Assembly (NCBI GenBank): GCA_036417435.1
Contig: CM070909.1
Coordinates: 7,968,597 to 8,032,596 of the forward strand
Length of the DNA stretch: 64,000 bases
Source: Inia geoffrensis
Taxonomy: Eukaryota; Chordata; Mammalia; Artiodactyla; Iniidae
Reading direction: 5' to 3'
The notes under the pieces were generated by a model that saw only the letters and a program-made list of their open reading frames with translations, made no database searches and was not told the DNA's origin. Position numbers and translations under genes: made by a program. Positions 45,694 to 57,388 of the stretch are shown here, piece by piece. Each line of letters opens with the position of its first letter. Position 1 is the stretch's first letter.

Positions 45694-46719
45694 CTCTTCT
45701 ATGGCATAGTTTCCCAAACTGTGTTCTGAGGAACACAGCATTTCATGACATGCTGAAAAATGCTTTGAGGGGAAGGGGTTCCTTCATAAAATAATTGTGA
45801 GCACTACCTTTTACAAAGTTAAGTTTCCTTACTACAGGATTCACTGAACGTTGAACGCATTATGAATTTGAAGCTCCAAGATTAATTACTAATCTTCAAG
45901 AGCAGACTATCCTAAATTTTCTCCATTTTATTTGACCTCTGAATCCTTGTTACATCATATAAAGTAGTGTTCTGTGAAATATAGAGAAACATTTCTTTAT
46001 AGGGGAGTCTAACCTTGTTAGAGGTAAAAATAGTATTTTTCGCTTTACACCTGACTTCCGCTACTACCATCATAAAGTATCTAAGTAGCTGATGCTACTT
46101 GGTTGAAATCATCACAATTGCCATTAGGAACTTGATATGCTTACCATCAAAACTTTGCAAAAATGAGACACAATAGGAACATGTGTTTGGACCCAAATGG
46201 TCCTTAACATCCCTGGGGCATCTCACTTAACAGGTCCATTCTCGAATCCTTAGTTTTTATCCCTCAAACGTGATGCTGCTCCTTAACTCTTCTATCTGCA
46301 TAAAAAGCACCATAATTCACCCTATAATAACACCAAAAAAGTGTGGCATTATCTTGGAGTCTTCTCTCTTTATTCCCTTAACATATCCTTCTAGATTCAC
46401 CTTCAAAATATATATTGTACTTTTGAGACTAAACAATGTGAGATTCCAGAACAAGCACTTTAACTCTCATGAGATTTAAATCAACATGAGAAAAGTTGGC
46501 TGGAAATGCATTGGGAGACCTTCATCCATCTTTCGGCACATGTGATGCCCAGACAACTGTGGTTGGGGAGGAAAGAGACAGAGGGGACCCAACTGGTCTT
46601 AACTGTCACAGCCTGGACGTGACACACACAAGTTCTACTCATTGAACTAATCATCTGGCTCTAATGTAACTGCAGAATGGTTGGGAAATACAGGGGTAAA
46701 AAGAAATATTTGGAACACT
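45694..46719. other. Unique sequence, possible old DNA-transposon scraps
   Basis: 45700-45800 ('agtttcccaaactgtgttct' then 'gaggaacacagcatttcatg') and 45960-46010 recall a non-autonomous hAT-like repeat, but I cannot name it. The remainder is unique. Confidence 0.3.
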
Positions 46720-47600
46720 ATCTCAATCCAATTACTTGTCTTACCACTTCCGCCTGCTCTCACCCTAGTCCAAGCCATGATTGTCCTTGCCTGAAATAGT
46801 GCAGTAGTTTTCTAACCACCTTCCTGCTCTTAACCAGGCCAGAACGATCTCTTCCTTCCTCCATTCTTGCTATCTCCTACTTTCTGTTCCCTAACCAACA
46901 GTCTCCAAAGCCAGACTCTTCATCATGGTCTCCAGGACTCTACACACTTTGGGCCCTGCCTACTTCTCTCCATTTCCACCACCTCCCACCTGGCTTACAT
47001 TGCAGTAGCCACACTGGCCTTCACGCTCCTCTTGAGAACATCAACTTTATTTTTCTTTCTTTCTTTTTTTTTTTTTTTTTTTTTTTGGCCGCACCACGTG
47101 GCTTGAGGGATCTTAGTTCCCCAACCAGGGATTGAACGCAGGCCCAGGGCAGTGGAAGTGCTAAGTTCTAACCACTGGACCACCAGGGAATTCCCTAGAC
47201 CATCAACTTGAATCCTGCTGAAGGCCTTCACACTCATGGTTCCCTCTGCCTAAAATGCTCTTTCCTCAAACTTTCAGATGGCTCATACCTTCATTCATGC
47301 CTCTTGAAGAGGCTATCTTTCATAGTTCTGTATAAAATAGCAAACGTCTAGCCCCACTTCATCACCCACTAACCCTTGACTCTGCATTTTCTTTCTTAGC
47401 CTTGTCCCTTCCTGACATTAAATTATATCTTTATTTGCTCAGTTGTTTATTCTCTATCTCCTTTACTTGAATGCAAGCTCAGTAAGTGCAGAGACCTTGA
47501 CTGTTCTGTTGACTGTTGTTTTCCCAGAACCAAGAACAGGGCTGCTCGCAGTAGGTTCTCCGTAAGTATTTGTTCAGTGAATGAGTGGGCGAATTAGTTA
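46720..47600 (+). mobile_element. L2 LINE remnant split by a SINE
   Basis: 'accctagtccaagccatgat', 'ttgggccctgcctacttctc' and 'gtagccacactggccttcac' lie left of the insertion. 'ttccctctgcctaaaatgct', 'acttgaatgcaagctcagta' and the tail 'agtaagtatttgttcagtga' lie right of it. Together they form one L2 3' UTR on the plus strand. Confidence 0.85.
47048..47197 (-). mobile_element. Older short CHR-type SINE nested in L2
   Basis: Reverse copy: T-tract, 'ggccgcaccacgtggcttga', 'cttagttccccaaccaggga', ending 'ccaccagggaattccc'. The target duplication has one mismatch, 'gaacatcaactt' (47036-47047) and 'gaccatcaactt' (47198-47209). Confidence 0.95.
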
Positions 47601-48834
47601 ATTAATTAGTGAAAATAAGTCAAATAGCAAACCAAAAATATTTTTAGCAGCAAGAAAAGAAACTGAGTGGACAGACTCATGGTCTCAGTTCTAACCCGGC
47701 GACTCCACAGGCAGTCTTCCCAGAGTTGTTTGGACAGCCCCGTCTGGAGCCCCTTGAGGTTTCCTTGAAGTCCCTCAGAATCTTTGTTGAGAACACCTTC
47801 CTCATTGACCCCAGCCCTGGTCACCTTTGTTCATCAGACCAGCCACCACCCGTCACAGGAGACGCGGGGAACTGAAAAGTGACCAACTTGTATAGTGTGG
47901 TTTTGATGAAAATGTTAATGGCCATCAAGAGAATCTATTCCAACCTTCAAGGCAGACTTGGCTGGTGAAGTTGTAAACTGCTTGCCTGAGCTGTATAGCT
48001 TTGGAGCAGGGCCCATGTTTGGATAGGGGGGTGAGGGCTGAAAGTGTAAAAGTCAGTCTTCACTGGTAATGGAAAATTAGTGAGGATGGTGGAGGAATTT
48101 TGACTGCTCTGTGTGGCTGCCTCAGTGAACTTGGTCTGTAAAATTCAAATGAGGTGTGGACCCTGGGCACCTCCATTTTTTCCATTTCATCCTCTAGCCA
48201 TAGTATTCATCCCGTTTGGCTTTCCCACTTGGACTTTTTTACTCTCACTATTCTTCCCAATAGGGGAATTGCTCGTAGACCGACAGAAAAAGTGTACCAC
48301 AGCCAGAGTTTCCTTTTATTGGCCTCTCTAATAACAACAAAAAGTATTTCATTATTTCCTTCTCTTTCTTAGACAACGTGCTGCTCTTGACTGGCATGAA
48401 GTGGTGGTTACATGGAATACAGAAGCTGGTGGTTCACAGTGAGGATCCAAACTACAATTTCCCTGGGACAAATATCTGCCCTTTATCAGTGTCCCCAGGC
48501 TCGATCCCAAGTAAGAGTTGGGTCAAGGGAAATTGGATCCGTTCATTCTGTACATTCACATAGTAAGTGTTTTGAGAACTCCTGTTCTAAAGAAACCTAT
48601 GCAACTTTGCTTAACCCAACATTTCCTAAACCTGTTGGATCACTGAAACTATTTTATTTCTGCTTAACAGAGTGATACTCAACTTAGGCAATACTACCTG
48701 CCTCATTCTGCAAACCTGGGCAATGCTTTGGTTTCAAAGGCTCTATCAGCCTTTGAAAGGTGAGGATCAGGGATGCTAAACATGGTGTAATATGAGAGCC
48801 AGCCTTTCCCATTTAAAGAAGAATGAACCCACTT
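47601..48834. other. Unique sequence, about 1.2 kb
   Basis: No confident repeat. 48560-48660 ('acccaacatttcctaaacct') may be an old hAT-like scrap. Short frames around 48113-48372 lack motifs. Confidence 0.35.
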
Positions 48835-48848
48835 AAAAGGGCAGTACC

Positions 48849-49059
48849 AGGCTTCCCTGGTGGCACAGTGGTTGAGAGTCCGCCTGCTGATGCAGGGGAC
48901 ACAGGTTTGTGCCCCAGTCCGGGAAGATCCCACAGGCTGCGGAGCGGCTGGACCCGTGAGCCATGGCCTCTGAGCCTGCGCGTCTGGAGCCTGTGCTCTG
49001 CAATGCGAGAGGCCACAACACTGAGAGGTCCTTGTACCACAAGAAGAAAAAAAAAAAAA
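48849..49059 (+). mobile_element. CHR-type SINE (cetacean form)
   Basis: Body from 'aggcttccctggtggcacag' to an A-tail at 49046-49059. An exact 14-bp duplication, 'aaaagggcagtacc', flanks it (48835-48848 and 49060-49073). Confidence 0.96.
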
Positions 49060-49089
49060 AAAAGGGCAGTACCCTGCGGGGTACAACAC

Positions 49090-49285
49090 TTGATTCACAT
49101 TCTCTACTTTATATGTATAAAATATATAAACAACAAGGTCCTACTGAATAGCACAGGGAACTATATTCAATATCCCGTAATAAACTATAATGGAAAAGAA
49201 TATGTAAAAGAAGATATATATATAGAATATATATATATAAACTGACTCACTTTGCTGTACACCAAAACCCAACACAACAGAAATC
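49090..49285 (+). mobile_element. L1 LINE extreme 3' end
   Basis: Only the last part of the L1 3' UTR: 'aacaacaaggtcctactgaa', 'tagcacagggaactatattc', then 'ctcactttgctgtacaccaa'. A TA-rich expansion lies at 49207-49240. It is severely truncated. Confidence 0.85.
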
Positions 49286-50707
49286 CATATAAGTAGGTTT
49301 AAGCAAACATGAGCATCATTGGAAGGATACTGGAGTTCATAGAATCCACGAAGTAGCTGACCTACCCAGCTGTCCAAGAGCTGGAGGCAGCTGAAGTGTG
49401 TGGACACACAACCCAGTGCCATGCTGTGGAGGATGCTGACTCATCCCCATCTCCCAATCCTTGTTCCTAAGGTCAGTTCTTGAGAAAGATGATAGCTCTG
49501 TTTCATCTTCAATCTGGTCGTCACCCCCCATCTAACTGGTGATAGCCGTGGGGTTAGAGCCATGCAGCAGAACCCTGGCTGCTGGTAGGGCACTTCTGTG
49601 GACAGGGTGAGTATCCCCCAAATTGTTACCATGACCATGAAACTTCTATCGCATCCTTCATATCGCCCGTAGCAAAATACCTTTCCATCTCTTTAGTGTT
49701 TATCTGACTTCTTCAAAAAGTTATCTACCACCTTTATATCCCTTCCCTCCCACCAAACTTCCACTGTTCGAGAATTCTCTATACTGACTATAACTCCTAT
49801 CTGACTAATAAGGGTCCTCCTAATAAGAGGCTTTGCATTTTAAGAGCACTTAATGCAATACAATCCAACCAATACTGATGGAGCATGCTTGCCAGGGAGG
49901 AGTCCTGAACAAAGAATTATCCCTCCTGCCTTAAAGGGATTCAAAGATGGATAAGGCTCAATCTTGCCCTGCGGAAGTGTACAACTGACTGGCTTCAGTC
50001 AAAAGAATGAGTCTGTATCTGTAATAAGGGAGATTTGGGGGAAGGAAGTGACTTTAAAGGAAGGGTTGGCTCCTCAAATCACGCCAGGAGGTGACCAGTT
50101 GTCTCAGTTTTCAGGTTCTCTTGGTTTTCAATGATGCAGAATGTAAGACGTTATCCACGACCACAACAAACTCAAAAGACGAGCTTATGGTTAAGGACAT
50201 GGGTAAAGCAAGGACGTCTAGTTACACCATGGGAAACAAAGGAATGCCACCCAACAAAATAAATATTTTAGCTGGGACCCGTTAGGAAAATATGCCCTTT
50301 GGGACCATTTGGGTCCACGTCATGGAACATTCCATGGTAAAGGCCTTGTCTCCCATGGGGTGCCTGCCAGGACATGGTTCAGTCATTCACATCCCCGAGG
50401 GAGGCACAGAAAAGTGAGGGAGTCAGTCCTCATTCTCATCAGATCTACGACAGTACTGCAGTGAAGGTAGGAACAAGTTTGCTGGCATTAATCATCTTGC
50501 CTTTCCACTACACAGGAGGTCCTAAAAAAATCGTGAATAGACCTGGGTCTAAACTGTATCCTGATCTCTGTCCGCTGCCTCTTTTCTCCTGATGATGCTC
50601 GCCCTATAAGTTTCTTCAGGGCACCTGCAGAAGCATCCTTTCTGGGCTTGTTCAGCTTAGATAGGACCATGATCTGGACCCTCTGATGCTTTCTCATTTC
50701 CCTCCAT
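49286..50707. other. Mostly unique sequence
   Basis: 49850-50000 ('ctgccttaaagggattcaaa') may be an L2 scrap on the minus strand. Frames on both strands have no known motif. Nothing else recognised. Confidence 0.35.
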
Positions 50708-50720
50708 AAAAATGCATCGG

Positions 50721-50914
50721 GGGCTTCCCTGGTGGCGCAGTGGTTGAGAGTCCGCCTGCCGATGCAGGGGATACGGGTTCGTGCCCCGGTCTGGGAAGAT
50801 CCCACATGCCGCGGAGCGGCTGGGCCCGTGAGCCATGGCCGCTGAGCCTGCGCGTCCGGAGCCTGTGCTCCGCAACGGGAGAGGCCACAACAGTGAGTGA
50901 GAGGCCCGCATACT

Positions 50915-50946
<32 letters not shown>
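50721..50946 (+). mobile_element. CHR-type SINE, fresh-looking, long A-tail
   Basis: The cleanest SINE in the window. Its 5' end is 'gggcttccctggtggcgcag' (A-box region 50733-50743) and the B-box region is 'gggttcgtgcccc' (50775-50787). An uninterrupted A-tract of roughly 30 bases begins near 50918. An exact 13-bp duplication, 'aaaaatgcatcgg', flanks it (50708-50720 and 50947-50959). A four-base duplication, 'gtga', occurs in 'cagtgagtgagagg'. The 180-codon minus frame crossing it is not a gene. Confidence 0.97.
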
Positions 50947-50953
<7 letters not shown>

Positions 50954-50959
50954 CATCGG

Positions 50960-51394
50960 TTCCTTAACGGCCTGAGTTGTTTACCTACGATAAAGTGATC
51001 TACTCTAAAATGTTCGTGACTGACACTCACATCTCTTTTGGGTTTTCAAGTGTTTTATACTTGAAAAAAATGTCCAAGCTCAGCTTTACAGGTGGTCACC
51101 ACAACAGGCAGCAAGGAAAATATTTGGGGGTGAAGGGCAGGGGCTTTTCATGGTATGTTTCAGAACATATCATATGAGCAACTGCCTACTGCGCTTCTGT
51201 GAAAAACATCTCTACATGATATGTTAGTGACTAGGGAAGTTATGACACGGCCTTGAAGGAACTGAAAAGGGTAAGAGAATCAATCATGCTTTGTTCAGCC
51301 TTAAAAGTCAAGAAGTTCAGTTCCACACTTTTGAAGACTTGAAGCAAATTTATCTCTGGATTCTCCCAGCCATCCCCCTAATACATTTATAATT
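50960..51394. other. Unique sequence, nothing recognised
   Basis: No feature supported. Confidence 0.4.
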
Positions 51395-52440
51395 AATCAA
51401 AAATTCTTCAAAGCTATTTTACAATTTAATTCCGTTGTGATTGAAATCATGTTTTGTACTATGTTAACCCTACTAAATATATTGAGACTTGTTATAGGGC
51501 CCAGAATATGACTTATTCTGATAAATGTCTATGTGTCCTGAGTGTGTATTCTGCTGTTGTTGGGCAGAGTGTTCTATATACGTTAATTAGTTCACGTTGG
51601 TTGATAGTGTTGTCTTCAATATTTTTATTTTTTTTTTCTACTCGTTCTATCAATTGCTGAGGGAAGAGAGTTGAAATATCTAGTTACAGTTGTGGGGCTT
51701 TTCTATCTCACCTTTTAGTTCTACCAGTTTATGCTTCGTATATTTTGAAACTCTGTTATTAAGTGCATGCCCGTTCAGGATTGTTATGACTTCTTAAGGG
51801 ACTGATTCATTTATTATTATTAAATGTCCTTTGTCTTCATTGCAATCCTTTTAATGAAGTCTACTTTTTGATATGTACAGAGCCACTCTAACTTTCTTAT
51901 GGTTGGTGTTTGCGTGGCGTATATTTTCTATTCCTTTATTTTAAGTTATCTGTGTCTTTATATTTAAATTGGATTTCTTAAAGAATATATTTAGCCGAGT
52001 CTTGTTTTCCTTTCCAATCTCTGTTTTTTAATTGGAGCATTTATACCTTCTATATTTAATGTATTTAATGTTTGGATTTAAATTGAGTATCTTGTTATTT
52101 CTGTTCTATTTGTGCCACCTATTCGTTGTTCCCTTTCTCCTCTGTTTTGGTCCTCTTTTCGGCTCACTGAGTATTTTTATTGTTCTATTTCAACTACAAT
52201 GTTAGCTTATTAGCTATACCTCTTTGCTTTAATTTTTTAAGAGGTGAACTCTAGAGATTTCACAATAATCACCTTTAAATTGTTAGAGCCTGCCTTCAAA
52301 TAATATTATACCATTTAATGTATACTCTAAGAATATTCTAACATTATATTTCCATTCTCCCTCCTCAACCTTTTATGCCATTGTTGTCATGTGTTTTATT
52401 TCTATACATGTTATATACACAATAAATTATCAGCTTTGAT
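51395..52440 (-). mobile_element. L1M-type LINE remnant, reverse orientation
   Basis: T-rich blocks in reverse L1M order: 'cttgttatttctgttctatt', 'cttattagctatacctcttt', 'cttcaaataatattatacca', 'ttgttgtcatgtgttttatt'. These correspond to the same ORF2 start region seen on the plus strand at 29715-29960. No frame survives. Confidence 0.75.
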
Positions 52441-52589
52441 TTAAAGCCAATTTTCTTTTAAAGAGCAAATCTATATTTTAATGTAGAATTCCTCAATTTA
52501 AAATATTAGCCACCAATTCAGAAAAATCAAACACAAAGTGCAGGACACATTCTGTACAAGTCAAACAACATCCTCTATGGTTGAATATT

Positions 52590-53040
52590 ATTATGTTGAC
52601 TATATCATCTGCAACTTGGTTTTTTTTCCCCACTCACTAGCAGGAGGTGTAGATCTTCATTCATCGGTACCCTCTCTTTAGCTGCTGCATGATGTCCCTT
52701 GGATAGATACGCAATGGCTTGTTTAGCCTTCAGCAAGGTGATGAGCAATTAGATGTTTTCAGCCTTTTGCTATTACAAACAGACCTACAATAACCACTCT
52801 TATGCAGACCTCTACACACATGAGAGTATATTTCTGTAGGGTCAATACTGAGAAATGGAATCACTGGTCAAGGGGTAAGACTGTTTTAAATTTTAATAGG
52901 AACATTTAAATCACTCTTTGAAGTGGCTGTAGGTAGTTAGATCTCCGCCAGCTGGGACTAAAGACATCTCTACAGTGCTTATCAGGCATTGTGTCAAGAT
53001 TTTTACAGTTTTTTAGTGTTACAACACTATAGAAAAGCAT
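52590..53040 (-). mobile_element. L1 remnant, reverse orientation (weak)
   Basis: 'ttttgctattacaaacagac', 'gtagggtcaatactgagaaa' and 'tggaatcactggtcaagggg' follow a reverse L1 block in which the usual reading is 'tagctattataaataatgct' and 'gctgggtca'. Diverged. Confidence 0.5.
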
Positions 53041-53339
53041 TGAATATTTCCTATGGACATATGAGAATTTCATTTTGGGAAAAGAGCCCTGTAGCCACCA
53101 TTGCTGAAAAATGTCCATTTGTAGAAATTAGTGGGCAGCCTTCTTAGATATCCTCTGTCGGGGACTGAGGCAGGGGAATTGAAGAAGAAATGACTTTTTC
53201 AAGCAGATCTTGGAATATTCACTTTGCAAGATAAGTTTCCAAAGAGTCTGTTCCACCCAATTACTGATCACCTCTAACTCAGTAATTTTTATAATTTCAA
53301 AAATAAAATAAATCAAATATTCTTCCTAAGACTGATCTT

Positions 53340-53470
53340 AGAAATCATGTAATTCATCCTTCCCACTTTTCAAATAAAAAAAATAATGAAGCCTAGAGAG
53401 AAGTTACTAGCCCACCTGGATCTTGGCAAAATCATACTTGAAAACCAGATCTCATGGTTCCCAATCCAGG
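53340..53470 (-). repeat. MIR SINE fragment (weak)
   Basis: 'atccttcccacttttcaaat' with 'gaagcctagagagaagttac' resembles the reverse MIR core. Confidence 0.45.
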
Positions 53471-53789
53471 GTGTTGATGTGGTGGAAAAACTAGCCCAAA
53501 TACAGAATGTTTGGGTTGGAAGCAGGCTTAAAAAGGACCTAGACATCATACCCATCTTAATATAGCCTCCCATACTATAGAGAAATCTTCCCAATAAAAT
53601 ACCAGATGTATCTTACAGCTAGAATTAGAGCATTTTCTTTGAAAATTAGTTCATTAATTTATGAGAAAAAGATAGACCGCTATTGGGTAGCTTTGATTAT
53701 TAGAAAATCTTCCATGCTGAAATCTGCCTTTTTGTAATTTCTGGAACCTCTTGAACTTTCCCACTTCTTGGAGCATCCATGAATCAGAT
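53471..53789. other. Unique sequence, nothing recognised
   Basis: No feature supported. Confidence 0.4.
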
Positions 53790-54170
53790 TCCAGGCTGTT
53801 CACCCCTCTTCCGGCCCTCTGCATTCTCTCCTATTCATCAATGTCCCTCTCAGAATGTGGCATGCAGAAGAGGACAAGGCAATAGTCCAGCTGTGGTCTG
53901 CCTAGTGCAGGGTGTAGTGGGGCCATTGTCTCCTTTGATCTGCTCTGTATACTTCTATTAATAGAACCCCAACATGTCTGGCTTTCTCGGCAGCTGCAGG
54001 CCAGAGCTTATGGTCAATGGGAACACCAAATTTGTTTGTTTGTTTGTTTGTTTTAGCTGATGACTATTATGCCCGCCCAGCTTCCTTCATCTTCTTTTTA
54101 TGTAACTAATTGCAGGATTTGAGGTTAAAAATTCCACTTTTTAGCTTTAAGTTAAACACTCTTACTTTGA
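53790..54170 (+). repeat. Amniote-age interspersed repeat remnant (CR1/L3-like)
   Basis: Blocks 'gaatgtggcatgcagaagag', 'aatagtccagctgtggtctg', 'gtgcagggtgtagtggggcc', 'acttctattaatagaacccc' and 'taactaattgcaggatttga' match, in order, a very old repeat I recall from many amniote genomes and associate with CR1/L3 LINEs. A (TTTG)n run at 54029-54052 interrupts it. Family name is uncertain. Confidence 0.45.
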
Positions 54171-54957
54171 AAACGTTTGAATCTTCATCTTGTTATCTAA
54201 AGCGTCCGTCTTTCTCTGTGCTATCTCCCGCACAAATTCGATAAACAGTCCTTCTATGCTTTTGCAGAAATCACTGAAGAAGAGACAAGCAAAGCATGGT
54301 GGGGGAGGGCCCAGGTCATGGCGCAAATGACCTTGGTACCAGTTGAGCACTGTGAATTCACACCCAGGACACGGAGACAACCTTTATTTCTCTTTTTTTT
54401 TGTTTCTTTGTTTTAATATGGCTACCACGAAAGACTGTTTAACGCCTTTCTGAAATGAAGTTACTCTGTATGACTACAGCATTCTTTTGATTTCCTGCCT
54501 GGTAACCATTTTTAAAAAGAGGAGATGGGGTTTGTTCCACATAACCCATACTGGCTTTTAGTGATTATCTTTTTGCAAATGTCAACTTACAGATCTCCTG
54601 GAGGCAAAGCACTAGGGCACCCAATGACAAAAACATAATGCCCAAGCCAGAAAAAAAAGAACTTTCTGGAAGCAGAAGGAAACAGTTTTCTTCCAGTGAT
54701 TTACTGTTTAAACCTCGTTCGATAGAGAAACACACAGCACTGTGTTTAGGGGAGAGGAGATAGGCAGATTGTATAAGCCAAAGGCTTTCGAAGGTCTTGG
54801 GAAGAGAGTGAGCAGAGTCTTTATGAATGATGCAGGCACCCTCCAGGACAGCCCGAGACGGGCTAGGAGCAACCCTTACTTCCCAAAGCACACGCCTCTC
54901 CCTCCCTCCCACTCCTCCGTCACTTGTCACCATTCCGCCTGCAGCCCCTGGAGTCAA
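54171..54957. other. Unique sequence
   Basis: No repeat recognised. The minus frame 54565-54957 (130 codons) includes hydrophobic stretches but nothing known. Confidence 0.35.
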
Positions 54958-54970
54958 CTCTAGCCTTTTT

Positions 54971-55186
54971 TTTTTTTTTTTTTTTTTTTTGCGGTACGCG
55001 AGCCTCTCTCACTGCTGTGGCCTCTCCCGTTGCGGAGCACAGGCTCCGGACGCGCAGGCTCAGTGGCCATGGCTCACGGACCCAGCCGTTCTGCGGCATG
55101 TGGGATCTTCCCGGACCGGGGCACGAACCCGCGTCCCCTGCATCGGCAGGCGGACTCTCAGCCACTGCACCACCAGGGAAGCCCAG
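54971..55186 (-). mobile_element. CHR-type SINE (cetacean form)
   Basis: Reverse copy with a T-tract to 54990, 'gcggtacgcgagcctctctc' after it, and 'caccagggaagcccag' at the SINE 5' end. A 13-bp duplication, 'ctctagccttttt', flanks it (54958-54970 and 55187-55199). Confidence 0.96.
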
Positions 55187-55199
55187 CTCTAGCCTTTTT

Positions 55200-55879
55200 A
55201 ATGAGATGGTTTGGAAAAGAACAGCCTTTTCAGTTTGAGAGATAAAAATAAAAATGTCAGGGATCAGAATTTCCACATATGGTCTCAAACGATAGATGAA
55301 ATTTAAAGCTGGCAATCACCCTGAGTTAGAAGGACGTAAGCAGCAGAGGCTGAAAAAAAATGGTTTAAGGTTTTGTTTTGTTTTTTTCCCCCAAGTGATA
55401 ATGGACCAACCCCAAACACAGCAATTCTTTTCCTTTTTGAGGGGAGTGAAAGTTGCCAGCCGACCAGTTCAGAGACAGTTTGCAGCCCCTCCTCCACGTC
55501 TGTGAATAGGTTTTCCCAAAATTCCAGGAGGGAGTCCTCTACAGACTGCCCAACTGTTCTCAGGCACGCAGGGAATCTGGGTGACAATTACATTTGGGAA
55601 TCACCTGTTGGAGCTCTGGAAGAGAGACCATACTTCTACTCCGAGCCTTCGGAGATTTTTTTTTTTTCTGCAAGACGCTTCTGATTTTGGGTGTGATTAG
55701 AGATTAGGAGGAAGAAGAGGGAGGAAGGGATTTGTACCTCAGCAGAGAAGATCAAAGCACATGAAAGGTTGGTTTTTGCCCTGACACGAGACATGAACAT
55801 ATTTCCAAGGCCAAACCTCCTGGGAACACTCTGATCTATACTCTTAGAGCTCGGAATACGAACCCACGAGGCACAGGCT
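55200..55879. other. Unique sequence, nothing recognised
   Basis: No feature supported. Frames at 55303-55684 on both strands lack known motifs. Confidence 0.4.
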
Positions 55880-55975
55880 CTGTGAGGAATGTACCATATC
55901 TCTGGGCAAATCGTTCCGGCCTCAGGTGACTCACCTGAAAAATGAGGAGGATAAACAATATGATATTTTAAAAGA
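55880..55975 (+). repeat. MIR SINE fragment
   Basis: 'ctgggcaaatcgttccggcc' followed by 'cacctgaaaaatgaggagga' and 'taaacaatatgatatt' is the MIR core. It stops just before the LTR insertion. Confidence 0.5.
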
Positions 55976-55994
55976 CTTCCTCTTTTTACAATTC

Positions 55995-56599
55995 TGAAAC
56001 CACACAACCCAGGTTGCAACTTGAACCCACTGTCTTTTAATTAAAATCACACACCTGGTCTCAGGACCTACTGAAGTTTAGGTTCTTTATGTCTCAGTAC
56101 AGAAAGAATTTAGTGAGAGACAAAGCAGTAGGCAAGAAGTGGATTTATTTAGAGAGATACATATTCCATAGACAGAATGCAGCCCGTCTCAGAAGGTAAG
56201 AGAGGCCCTGGGAGAAACACACTCCACAGAGTACGGGCTATCTCGGAAGGCAAGAGGCCCTGAAATATGGGGCAGTTAGTTTTTATGGGCTGGATAATTT
56301 CATAGGCTAATGAGTGGGAGGATTATTCCAACTACTTTGGAGAAGGGGTGGAGATTTCCAGGAATTGGGCCACCGCCCACTTTTTGACCTTTTATGGTTG
56401 ACCTTGGAACTGTCATGGCGCTGGTAGGTGTGTCATTTAGCTAATGTATTACAATGAGTGTATAAGGAGGCTCAAGGTATATGGGAAGTCGATTCTTCCA
56501 CCATCTTGGGCCTAATGGGTTCTAACCAGTTACGTCGTATCTGCAAAGGCTATGTTATGCTTTTAAAGATTGTGCCCTGCCCCATTCCCTCATGTTTCA
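55995..56599 (-). mobile_element. Solo endogenous-retrovirus LTR with intact ends
   Basis: The element has inverted termini TGAAAC at the left edge and GTTTCA at the right edge, and a 4-bp target duplication ATTC (55991-55994 and 56600-56603). That is the pattern of a complete LTR, and 4 bp is typical of gammaretrovirus-like class I ERVs. Read on the minus strand, a polyadenylation signal AATAAA lies at 56144-56149, followed by the R/U5-like 'tctctcactaaattctttct'. No internal gag, pol or env sequence is present, so this is a recombination-derived solo LTR. It resembles an LTR I recall from laurasiatherian genomes, but the family name is not assigned. Confidence 0.85.
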
Positions 56600-56660
56600 A
56601 TTCCATTCCAGGTTCCAACTTGAAGAATTCCAAGGCTAAAATATGTTCTAAAATACGGGT

Positions 56661-56836
56661 CAGTGGTTCTCAACTTGAGATCAGTTGCAATGTGAATCAA
56701 CTGGAGAGTTTGTTAAAACCTAGATTTTTGGACCCTGATACATCGATCTATGATGGAGCTTTAGAATTTGCCTTTCTACAAGTCCTTGGAGGATACTGAT
56801 GCTGCTGGTTTAGGCACCATACTTTGAGAAACTCTG
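56661..56836 (+). mobile_element. MER5A-type hAT DNA transposon
   Basis: Starts 'cagtggttctcaacttgaga' and ends 'tttgagaaactctg', with internal 'tttgttaaaacctagatttt', 'gaatttgcctttctacaagt' and 'gatgctgctggtttaggcac'. This is the MER5A order. It is non-autonomous. No clear 8-bp duplication remains. Confidence 0.85.
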
Positions 56837-57204
56837 TCCAGACCAGCTGAACTCCCAGCATATTAACGGTCATGCCTGGGAAACTGCTACCTACAGGACT
56901 GACTTAAGGACTAGTCAGCAAGAGATGACTTCGGAAACTGCACCAGATTTAGATGTGCTCTATGTGAGAGCCGGGGTGGTGGGAAGAGGAGTAGTCAGGG
57001 GTCTGAAACTGCACCTTGAAAGATGTCATCAGAATTTAAGAAAATGCCACAGATAATAGGAGCAGTTGAGGCTGTGTATAACCCGGTCCTGGCCTTACAG
57101 ATCCATTGTGCTCAAGAAAACCTAGTCAGAGAGTGCATTAGCCAGGAGAAGCCCAGTCCTGCTGCTGAGAAAACACCTTTCAGCACATGCCCTGTTGAAA
57201 GTAG
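56837..57204. other. Unique sequence, nothing recognised
   Basis: No feature supported. Confidence 0.4.
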
Positions 57205-57388
57205 ATCAGTATAACATATACGCACTACTATATGTAAAATAGATAACCTACAAGGACCTACTGTAGAGCACAGGGAAGAACTCTACTCAATATTCTGTGA
57301 CAACCTATATGAGAAAAGAATCTAAAAAAGAATAGCTATGTGTATATGTACAACTGAATCACTTTGCTGTACACCTGAAACTAATTGG
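57205..57388 (+). mobile_element. L1 LINE extreme 3' end
   Basis: 'taacatatacgcactactat', 'aaggacctactgtagagcac' and 'ctttgctgtacacctgaaac' are L1 3' UTR. It breaks off at 'taattgg' before the usual 'taacacaac' end, so the A-tail is missing. Confidence 0.8.

Noticed and set aside
50488..51030. 180-codon minus-strand open frame
   Set aside because: It runs through the CHR SINE and its A-tail (poly-phenylalanine) with no domain. It is an artefact of the repeat.
56048..56600. LTR as part of a full provirus
   Set aside because: The target duplication closes directly around one LTR and no internal retroviral coding sequence is seen nearby.
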